DNA from: CAVPWP01 sp050789285
GTDB taxonomy: Bacteria; Pseudomonadota; Alphaproteobacteria; Rhodobacterales; Rhodobacteraceae
Assembly (NCBI RefSeq): GCF_050789285.1
Contig: NZ_JBOUVX010000001.1
Location: forward strand, 1,302,001 to 1,366,000
DNA: 64,000 bases
Direction: 5' to 3'
Shown here: piece by piece, positions 58,135 through 64,000 of the stretch
Layout: each line of letters starts with the position of its first letter
Numbering within the stretch: the first letter of the stretch is position 1
The notes under the pieces: generated by a model
Databases searched by the model: none
Told to the model about the DNA's origin: nothing
The model's input: the letters and a program-made list of their open reading frames with translations, nothing else
Position numbers and translations under genes: made by a program

Positions 58135-58157
58135 GGGCGCGGGGAATTCCCGCGCCC
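58135..58157 (+). promoter_or_regulatory. Perfect 9-bp hairpin between rpsB and tsf
   Basis: GGGCGCGGG and CCCGCGCCC pair perfectly around GAATT. It is followed by CTCATCCTTTC rather than a T-run, so it probably acts as a partial terminator or mRNA-stability element that sets the S2 to EF-Ts ratio. Confidence 0.6.
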
Positions 58158-58188
58158 CTCATCCTTTCAAGACCTGAGGAGAGCCGAG

Positions 58189-59085
58189 ATGGCAATCACC
58201 GCTGCACAGGTGAAAGAACTCCGCGACATGACCGGCGCGGGAATGATGGACGCCAAGAAGGCGCTGACCGAAACCGATGGCGACATGGAAGCCGCCGTCG
58301 ACTGGCTGCGCACCAAGGGCCTTGCGAAGGCCGCCAAGAAGGCCGACCGCGTCGCCGCCGAAGGGCTGGTGGGCGTGATGGTCAAGGGCGGCCGGGGCGT
58401 CGCCGTGGAAGTGAACTCGGAAACCGACTTCGTGGCGAAGAACGCCGACTTCCAGGCGCTTGTCCGCAGCATCACCGATGCCGCGATGGCCGCCGGCGAC
58501 CTTGACGCGCTGAAGGCCGCCCACGTGGGCGGCAAGACCGTCGAGGACACGCTGACCGCCGCCATCGCCACGATCGGCGAGAACATGACCCTGCGCCGCA
58601 TGGCCTCGGTCGAGGGCGAAAGCGTCGCCGCCTATGTCCACAACGCGGCCGCCGACGGCCTTGGCAAGATCGGCGTCCTGGTCGCGCTGAAGGGTGCCGA
58701 CGCCGGCATCGGCAAGCAGCTTGCGATGCACATCGCCGCGACCGCGCCGATGTCGCTGGGCGAGGCCGACCTCGATCCCGCGATCGTCGAGCGCGAGCGC
58801 GAGGTGCAGACGCAGAAGGCGCTGGAAGAGAACGCCGAATCGTCGAAGCCGAAGCCCGACGCGGTGATCCACAACAACATCATCCCCGGTCGGATGAAGA
58901 AGTTCCTCGAAGAGGTCACACTTCTTGGCCAGAAGTTCGTGATGAATCCCGACATCACCGTCGCGCAGGCCGCGAAGGATGCGGGCGTCGAGATCACGGG
59001 CTTCGTGCGCATGGCCGTGGGCGAAGGCATCGAGAAGAAGGAAGAGGACTTCGCCGCTGAGGTGGCCAAGGTCGCCCAGGGCTGA
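58189..59085 (+). CDS. tsf: Elongation factor Ts
   Basis: EF-Ts exchanges GDP for GTP on EF-Tu. The 298-residue protein starts MAITAAQVKELRDMTGAGMM, with the UBA-like N-terminal domain. The conserved nucleotide-exchange segment NSETDFVAKNADFQ lies near residue 80. The C-terminal module has FLEEVTLLGQKFVMNPDITV. GAGGAGAGCCGAG precedes the ATG. It is second in the rpsB-tsf operon, and the transcript ends at a good terminator. Confidence 0.98.
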   Translation: MAITAAQVKELRDMTGAGMMDAKKALTETDGDMEAAVDWLRTKGLAKAAKKADRVAAEGLVGVMVKGGRGVAVEVNSETDFVAKNADFQALVRSITDAAMAAGDLDALKAAHVGGKTVEDTLTAAIATIGENMTLRRMASVEGESVAAYVHNAAADGLGKIGVLVALKGADAGIGKQLAMHIAATAPMSLGEADLDPAIVEREREVQTQKALEENAESSKPKPDAVIHNNIIPGRMKKFLEEVTLLGQKFVMNPDITVAQAAKDAGVEITGFVRMAVGEGIEKKEEDFAAEVAKVAQG

Positions 59086-59121
59086 CACGCGCAAGACATC
59101 CGGGCCAGTGGTCCGGCGGGG

Positions 59122-59153
59122 CGGGCGGACCTTCGGGCCCGCCCGTTTTCGTT
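59122..59153 (+). terminator. Rho-independent terminator of rpsB-tsf
   Basis: CGGGCGGACC, TTCG tetraloop, GGCCCGCCCG (one mismatch) followed by TTTTCGTTT, 36 bases after the tsf stop. Confidence 0.85.
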
Positions 59154-59560
59154 TCCGCGGGAGGACGGCGCGAAACCGCGCCACCGGCACGAAACGCGGC
59201 CCCGGCTTGCACCGGGGCCGCCCCTCACTCGTGACTGAGCACCGTTTGAGGAGGCAAGGCGTATGGGGCCGCCTCGCCATGCCCGGCCGCGCCCATTGGG
59301 GATGAGAAAGCGCCGACCCGGCAGGTCTGTGTGCCGGTCCAGGCAACGGAAAAATACGCCCCTGAACCGACGGTCCGGTTTCCCGGTCCCCTCCTGTTGC
59401 ACCCGATATCGCGGGCTGTTGCGGAGGGCTTGTTCCTAGGCTAACGCCACCACTCACGGAACACACACATCATGCGCATTAATCTTTCGTCAGGAAAGTC
59501 GGGGAATCCTTACCTAACGTCACCGTGATCGACGGCCGATGCGCCGCCGCACGCCGGCGC
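59154..59560. other. Non-coding stretch between tsf and the luxR-type gene
   Basis: About 400 bases between convergent genes without a supported ORF. It contains a perfect 10-bp hairpin, GCGGCCCCGG/CCGGGGCCGC (59196-59221, loop CTTGCA), whose minus-strand continuation GTTTCG is only weakly terminator-like. A lower-GC stretch (about 59440-59525) includes the small hairpin CTTTC/GAAAG. I see no promoter-terminator pair for an RNA gene. Confidence 0.5.
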
Positions 59561-60307
59561 CTAGCCCTGGACGGCGTAAAGCTGGTTCTGGAACGAAGCC
59601 TTGAGCACCGCCTGCGCGGTGGTTTCGACGTCCAGCGCCTCGCGCGCGAGGCGCAGGTGCTTCTCGATCGTCGCGGCCGAGATTCCCATGATCGCCGAGA
59701 TATCCTGCGTGGTCTTGCCGTCGCCCACCCATTCCAGAACTTCGCGCTGGCGCGCCGTCAGCGCGCGGCCCGGAGGCGTGTAGGGCAGGGTGGTGAAGAC
59801 CAGGTGCGTCACCTGGCACATGACGTGGATCTCGTGGCCGCATCGTTGCCAAAGTGCGTCCACATCGGCCTGCGTCAGGCCCGGTTTCGCCGTCAGTCCA
59901 AGACCCGCGCGGTTGCGCACTTTCTGGTCGTGGAAGCTGATCGTATAGCCGGCGGTGACCCCCATCTGGCGGTTGAAGGCGACGACCTCGCGCTCGCGCT
60001 CGGAAAGCGCGTCAAAATTCCGTTCGACCCAGCTCCATGAACAGGCGCCGGTGTTGCGCAGCGCCCAGTTGAACATGGGGGCGTCGAAGTAAAGCCGGTC
60101 GTCGATGAAGCGCTTGGTATACTCGGGCGTGTGGGTCGACAGGATCATGAAGTCGCCCGGCCCACCCAGCCCGAACGTCGTCATGTTGCGCGTGAAGCCA
60201 TAAAGCAGCCGGTCGAAGCCGTATGTCCGGAGTTTCTCGGTCAGAAGGGTCCAGACCTCTTCGACCGAGCGCGACCCGATCGCGCGATCGATATAGGCCA
60301 GCGGCAT
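59561..60307 (-). CDS. LuxR-family transcriptional regulator with autoinducer-binding-like domain
   Basis: The 248-residue protein has an N-terminal region similar to the autoinducer-binding domain (residues about 10-165; RTYGFDRLLYGFTRNMTTF, RLYFDAPMFNWALRNTG). A C-terminal LuxR helix-turn-helix (LTARQREVLEWVGDGKTTQD, then SAATIEKHLRLAREAL) follows. No luxI-type synthase gene is in the window, so it is an orphan (solo) in this context. Its ATG lies one base after the aroQ stop, so it is translated from the aroQ transcript. Ligand unknown; Rhodobacterales carry many such solos. Confidence 0.9.
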   Translation of the reverse strand: MPLAYIDRAIGSRSVEEVWTLLTEKLRTYGFDRLLYGFTRNMTTFGLGGPGDFMILSTHTPEYTKRFIDDRLYFDAPMFNWALRNTGACSWSWVERNFDALSEREREVVAFNRQMGVTAGYTISFHDQKVRNRAGLGLTAKPGLTQADVDALWQRCGHEIHVMCQVTHLVFTTLPYTPPGRALTARQREVLEWVGDGKTTQDISAIMGISAATIEKHLRLAREALDVETTAQAVLKASFQNQLYAVQG

Positions 60308-60308
60308 C

Positions 60309-60749
60309 TCAGGCCGCTCCCAGATGCACCGCCATGGCCCGCACCGCCAGTGGATAGCCCGCCGCCCCAAGGCCGCAGATCTGGCCAAGCGCGACCGGAG
60401 CGATATGCGAGACATGGCGGAACGCCTCGCGCGCATGGATGTTCGACAGGTGCAGTTCGATCACCGGGATCGCAACCGACGCGATCGCGTCGCGCAGGGC
60501 GATCGAGGTATGCGTATAGGCGCCGGCGTTCAGCACGATCCCGTCATGGCGCCCGCGCGCGGCATGGATCGCATCTATCAGCGCGCCTTCGTGGTTCGAC
60601 TGCAGAACCTCAAGCGCCACGCCCAGCGACGCGGCCTCGGCGCGGCAGGCGTCTTCGATCTCCGACAGGGTGGTCGCGCCATAGACCTCGGGCTGACGAG
60701 TGCCCAGCAGATTGAGGTTAGGCCCGTTGAGAACCAGAATAGACGTCAT
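60309..60749 (-). CDS. aroQ: Type II 3-dehydroquinate dehydratase AroQ
   Basis: AroQ dehydrates 3-dehydroquinate to 3-dehydroshikimate in the shikimate pathway. The 146-residue protein has the flexible-lid block LNGPNLNLLGTRQPEVYG with catalytic Tyr23. It also has QSNHEGALIDAIH, NAGAYTHTSIALRDA and the catalytic His in ELHLSNIHAREAFR. It is the first gene of a two-gene unit with the LuxR-type regulator, an unusual pairing, and divergent from the FAD-dependent oxidoreductase. Confidence 0.96.
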   Translation of the reverse strand: MTSILVLNGPNLNLLGTRQPEVYGATTLSEIEDACRAEAASLGVALEVLQSNHEGALIDAIHAARGRHDGIVLNAGAYTHTSIALRDAIASVAIPVIELHLSNIHAREAFRHVSHIAPVALGQICGLGAAGYPLAVRAMAVHLGAA

Positions 60750-60887
60750 TGTGAAATCCCCTGATTGCAACGCATTACAAACCGAAGCCGGACCTGTCGA
60801 GAGAGGTCGAGAATTCCCTTTCCGATTGTTGCGCGCATGATACCAAGCACTTCGGGAAGCCACGAGGAACGGCAGGACGCGCGGGCG

Positions 60888-62066
60888 ATGAACGATCGGT
60901 GGGACGTTGTCATTGCGGGCGGCGGCATCATGGGCGTCTCGGCCGCCTTCTGGCTGACGAAGGCCGGGGCGGGGCGCGTCTGCGTCGTGGAACCCGACCC
61001 GGCGCTGACGCACAGTTCGACCGCCCTGTCGGTGGCCTCGATCCGGCTTCAGTTCAGCAACCCCGTGAATGTCCGCGTCTCGGCCTTCGGCATCCATTTT
61101 CTGAAGTATATCCGGGATTTCCTTGATCTTCCTGACGTCCCGGATCGGGTTCATCTTCAGGAAAACGGCTATCTCTTCCTGGCCGGAACGGCCGAAGCGG
61201 CCGCGCGCATGGCCGATCTTGCGGCGATGCAGCAGGCCGAGGGCGCGGCGACGCAGCTTCTGTCACCCGACGAGATCGCCGCGCGTTTTCCCTATCTTGC
61301 GACCGACGATGTCACGCGTGGGTCCTGGGGGCCCCGCGATGAAGGCTGGTTCGACAACATGGGCCTGCACGACCTCTTGCGGCGTGCGGCGCGCGCGCAG
61401 GGGGCGGTGTTCATCGAAGACCGCGTGACGGCGCTGGTGCGCGCGGGCGACCGGATCGAGGGCGCGGTGCTGGCATCGGGCCTGCGGCTGGACTGCGGCA
61501 CACTGGTCAACGCCTCGGGCACGGCAGCGGCCAGGCTGTTGCGTTCCTTCGGTGAAGATATCCCGGTAGAGCCACGCAAACGCACGGTTTTCGTCGTCGA
61601 TGCGCCAAGGGCGCGGCACGCGGACGCGCCGCTGCTGATCGACCACCAGGGCTACTACGCGCGTCCCGAGGGCCGGCACTGGCTGACCGCGACCGTGCCG
61701 CAGGAAGACGGTCCGGCGGATCCGCAGGACTTCGGGCCCGATTGGCATCTGTTCGAGGACGTGATCTGGGAGCGGATCTGGCGGCGCATGCCGGACTTCG
61801 ACGAAGCGCGCGTGATCCGCGCCTGGGCCGGGCATTACGCCTTCAACACGCTGGATCAAAACGCCATCGTCGGCCGCTGGCCGTCATGCCCGAACCTGAT
61901 CCTGATGAACGGCTTTTCCGGCCACGGACTGCAGCAGGCGCCGGCCATGGGCCGCGCCGTGGCGGAACTGATTGTCGACGGGGGGTACAGGACCCTCGAT
62001 CTGTCCGACCTTGGACCCGAGCGCATCCTGAGCGGGACACCGTTTCTGGAACAGACCATCGTGTAA
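60888..62066 (+). CDS. FAD-dependent oxidoreductase (DAO family)
   Basis: The 392-residue enzyme has the FAD-binding Rossmann motif VVIAGGGIMGVSAAFWL near the N-terminus and the DAO fold. The block STALSVASIRLQFSNPVNVRVS and the late GRWPSCPNLILMNGFSGHGLQQAP resemble sarcosine oxidase beta/FOXRED1-type proteins. Those oxidise secondary or tertiary amines, or help assemble complex I; the substrate here is not evident. ATG 60888 follows AGGACGCGCGGGCG; earlier in-frame codons overlap the aroQ promoter area. Convergent with phoB. Confidence 0.87.
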   Translation: MNDRWDVVIAGGGIMGVSAAFWLTKAGAGRVCVVEPDPALTHSSTALSVASIRLQFSNPVNVRVSAFGIHFLKYIRDFLDLPDVPDRVHLQENGYLFLAGTAEAAARMADLAAMQQAEGAATQLLSPDEIAARFPYLATDDVTRGSWGPRDEGWFDNMGLHDLLRRAARAQGAVFIEDRVTALVRAGDRIEGAVLASGLRLDCGTLVNASGTAAARLLRSFGEDIPVEPRKRTVFVVDAPRARHADAPLLIDHQGYYARPEGRHWLTATVPQEDGPADPQDFGPDWHLFEDVIWERIWRRMPDFDEARVIRAWAGHYAFNTLDQNAIVGRWPSCPNLILMNGFSGHGLQQAPAMGRAVAELIVDGGYRTLDLSDLGPERILSGTPFLEQTIV

Positions 62067-62144
62067 GTGCCTGTCCGGCCCGGGTATATCCGTATTTTAC
62101 ATAATACAGATTATGCGACTTTCAGATTGCCCGGAGATGACCCC

Positions 62145-62834
62145 TCATCCCAGGGCGTATCCGGCCCCCCGGACGGTGCGCACCGGGTCCTCGCCCCCGT
62201 GCTGGCACAGCGCCTTGCGCAGTCGCCCGATGTGGACGTCGACCGTGCGCGTGTCGACATAGATGTCGCGGCCCCAGACGCGATCCAAAAGCTGCTCGCG
62301 CGACCAGACGCGGCCGGGCTTTTCCATGAAGGTCGACAGAAGTCGAAATTCGGTCGGCCCCAGCTTCACCGGCTTTTCGCCGCGCGTGACCTTGTGCGTT
62401 TCCGAATCAAGGACGATGTCGCCGTATTCCAGCCGTTGTCCCACCGTGGCCGGTCGCGTGCGGCGCAACTGGCTGCGGACGCGGGCCATCAGTTCGACCA
62501 CGGAATAGGGTTTGACGACATAGTCGTCGGCGCCGGTTTCCAGCCCCCTCACCCGGTCGACCTCTTCCGAGCGCGCCGACAGCATGATGATCGGCACCGC
62601 GCGCGATTCCGGCTTCGACTTGAGCCGCCGGCAGACCTCGATCCCCGAGACGCCGGGCAGCATCCAGTCCAGCACCACGACGTCGGGCTGGTTTTCCTCG
62701 AACAGCAGCAGCGCCTCGTCGCCGTTTTCTGCCTTGGCGACGCTGAAGCCCTCGGCCTCGAGGTTGTAGGCCAGCACCTCGCGCTGTGCGGGCTCGTCCT
62801 CGACGACGAGGACCCGGGGCTGGTCGGCCGACAT
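62145..62834 (-). CDS. phoB: Phosphate regulon response regulator PhoB
   Basis: PhoB activates the Pho regulon when phosphorylated by PhoR. The 229-residue OmpR-type regulator has phosphoacceptor Asp56 (VVVLDWMLPG) in its receiver domain. The winged-helix domain has LGPTEFRLLSTFMEKPGRVWS and RTVDVHIGRLRKAL. Its ATG overlaps the phoU stop by one base. It ends the pst-phoU-phoB order typical of alphaproteobacteria; phoR is not next to it on the left. Confidence 0.96.
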   Translation of the reverse strand: MSADQPRVLVVEDEPAQREVLAYNLEAEGFSVAKAENGDEALLLFEENQPDVVVLDWMLPGVSGIEVCRRLKSKPESRAVPIIMLSARSEEVDRVRGLETGADDYVVKPYSVVELMARVRSQLRRTRPATVGQRLEYGDIVLDSETHKVTRGEKPVKLGPTEFRLLSTFMEKPGRVWSREQLLDRVWGRDIYVDTRTVDVHIGRLRKALCQHGGEDPVRTVRGAGYALG

Positions 62835-63553
62835 CACACGCGCCCCTTGTCGAGCGTCTCGTAGGGCGTGCGGTCGTCCTTGGGACGGGCTTCCTCGGGA
62901 TAGTCGCCGGTCACCAGATAGATCACCTGCTCGGCGATCGAGGTGACGTGATCGCCCATCCGTTCGATGTTCTTGGCGATGAAGTGCAGGTGCATGCAGC
63001 CGGTGATGTTGCGCGGGTCCTCCATCATGAAGGTCAGGAACTCGCGGAAGAGCGCGTTGTACATCTGGTCGACGTCGGCGTCGCGCATCCGCACCTGCTG
63101 GGCCAGCACCAGGTCGCGCTGGATATAGGCGTCCAGCGCGTCCTTCATCATCAACTCGACCTCGCGCGCCATGCGGCGCAGCGACTTGGCCGAGCCTTCG
63201 ACAGGCTGCATCTGGATCAGCACGCCGGTGCGCTTGGCGATGTTCTTGGCATAGTCGCCGCAGCGTTCCAGATTGGTGGCGACCTTCAGCACGGTCAGCA
63301 CCATGCGCAGGTCCGATGCCGTGGGCGCGCGCAGGGCGATCAGGCGCGCGGCTTCTTCGTTGACCTGCTCTTCCAGCGCGTCGATCGGCTTGTCGCCGTC
63401 GCGCACCTGCTTGGCAAGTTCCTCGTCCCGCGTCTCGAGCGCCTTCGCGGCGTTCAGGATCTGCGCCTCCACGAGGCCGCCCATCTTCATGATCAGCGCC
63501 TGGATCGACTCGAGATCGCGATCGAAGGCAGACTGGATGTGTTGTTCGCTCAT
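62834..63553 (-). CDS. phoU: Phosphate transport system regulator PhoU
   Basis: PhoU mediates between the PstSCAB transporter and PhoR and keeps the Pho response off when phosphate is plentiful. The 239-residue protein has two PhoU helical-bundle repeats. The metal-site-like blocks include ERCGDYAKNIAKRTG and, in the second repeat, NIERMGDHVTSIAEQVIYLVTG. It sits 15 bases downstream of pstB and overlaps phoB by one base. Confidence 0.96.
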   Translation of the reverse strand: MSEQHIQSAFDRDLESIQALIMKMGGLVEAQILNAAKALETRDEELAKQVRDGDKPIDALEEQVNEEAARLIALRAPTASDLRMVLTVLKVATNLERCGDYAKNIAKRTGVLIQMQPVEGSAKSLRRMAREVELMMKDALDAYIQRDLVLAQQVRMRDADVDQMYNALFREFLTFMMEDPRNITGCMHLHFIAKNIERMGDHVTSIAEQVIYLVTGDYPEEARPKDDRTPYETLDKGRV

Positions 63554-63568
63554 GTGTGCTGCCCTGCC

Positions 63569-64000
63569 CTAGCCGATCCGTCCGGTGATGTAGGATTCGG
63601 TGCGCGGATCCTCGGGATTGGTGAAGATCTGTCCGGTCTCGCCGTATTCGACGAGATGACCGAGATGGAAGAACGCGGTCTTCTGGCTGACGCGCGCGGC
63701 CTGCTGCATCGAATGCGTCACGATCACCACCGAATAGTTCTGGCGCAGTTCGTCGATCAGTTCCTCGACCTGCGCGGTGGCGATCGGGTCCAGCGCGGAA
63801 CAGGGTTCGTCCATCAGAAGGACCTCGGGTTCGGTCGCGACGGCCCGCGCGATGCACAGGCGCTGCTGCTGGCCGCCCGACAGGCCCGTGCCGGGCTCGG
63901 CCAGGCGGTCCTTGACCTCGTCCCAGATCGCGCCCCGGCGCAGCGAACGTTCGACGATCTCGTCCAGATCGGCCTTGCTGCGCGCCAGGCCATGAATGCG
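63569..64000 (-). CDS. pstB: Phosphate ABC transporter ATP-binding protein PstB, C-terminal part
   Basis: The gene runs off the right edge; 143 C-terminal residues are visible. They include the ABC signature LSGGQQQRLCIARAVA, Walker B VLLMDEPCSALDP (the PstB-specific CSALDP) and the H-loop VIVTHSMQQAARVSQKTAFF. The C-terminus ends RTESYITGRIG. PstB energises phosphate uptake through PstCA. It is followed by phoU and phoB on the same strand. Confidence 0.96.
   Translation of the reverse strand, partial: RIHGLARSKADLDEIVERSLRRGAIWDEVKDRLAEPGTGLSGGQQQRLCIARAVATEPEVLLMDEPCSALDPIATAQVEELIDELRQNYSVVIVTHSMQQAARVSQKTAFFHLGHLVEYGETGQIFTNPEDPRTESYITGRIG

Noticed and set aside
59196..59221. 10-bp hairpin as terminator of the LuxR-type gene
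   Set aside because: The stem is perfect, but it is over 300 bases past that gene's stop and its minus-strand tail GTTTCG is not a real T-run.

Overview
The window looks like chromosomal DNA of a Rhodobacterales (Paracoccaceae/Rhodobacteraceae-type) alphaproteobacterium. It is GC-rich with strong G/C bias at third codon positions. It has the alphaproteobacterial cell-cycle pair sciP-ctrA with a CtrA-like box in the ctrA promoter, the fabZ-lpxA-lpxI-lpxB order, a HemB without zinc cysteines (as known from Rhodobacter), and a GTTC-N7-GTTC motif of the Rhodobacter LexA type. Most of it is core genome; I see no transposase, integrase, prophage or CRISPR array.

Layout. 1-3.5 kb: lipid A and fatty acid genes (tail of a probable Skp/OmpH gene, fabZ, lpxA, lpxI, lpxB), then convergent mnmA. 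4.8-5.9 kb: sciP and ctrA. 6-10.5 kb: ligA-recG, then a 45-residue single-TM protein preceded by a candidate SOS box. 10.7-16.2 kb: a soluble chemotaxis receptor, a NifU-like scaffold, hisI, gluQ-trmFO and a DoxX-like protein. 16.5-19.2 kb: gyrA. 19.4-23.1 kb: usg, dsbB-yqaA, a YpfJ-type metalloprotease, tRNA-Leu(CAA), about 620 bases without a convincing gene, and a Hint-domain protein. 23.1-28.5 kb: a complete branched-chain amino acid ABC transporter operon (livJ-G-F-H-M) with an extra 43-codon ORF packed between livF and livH. 28.6-32.4 kb: a secreted PQQ-type sugar dehydrogenase, a two-domain dCTP deaminase, tRNA-Pro(GGG), a MerR regulator and ihfA.

32.5-36.1 kb: fabH-plsX-rpmF-DUF177 and bamE. 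36.2-41.8 kb: msrB, an OlsB-like acyltransferase, an ABC-F protein, a SYLF-domain protein, hemB and a small membrane protein. 41.8-49.4 kb: mfd, a Bcr/CflA transporter, a FrnE-like DsbA protein, an acyl-CoA synthetase and an XRE-cupin regulator. 49.4-53.7 kb: an entericidin-like lipoprotein coupled to a peptide-binding protein, a candidate small RNA with promoter and terminator, an MFS transporter and 3-hydroxybutyrate dehydrogenase. 53.8-59.1 kb: a small exported protein, a DUF502 protein, psuG-psuK for pseudouridine breakdown, a DUF333 lipoprotein and rpsB-tsf. 59.1-64 kb: an orphan LuxR regulator with aroQ, a DAO-type oxidoreductase, and phoB-phoU-pstB running off the right edge.

How the parts connect. 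Envelope building (lipid A, fatty acid initiation, BamE, ornithine lipid), genome maintenance (LigA, RecG, Mfd, GyrA, a probable SOS microprotein), cell-cycle control (CtrA/SciP), and nutrient uptake and signalling (Liv, Pho) dominate. The most novel-looking items are small: the SOS-linked microprotein (10360-10497), the candidate sRNA (about 51504-51579), the liv-operon microORF (25433-25564), and a GC-rich hairpin element repeated in three convergent gene gaps.
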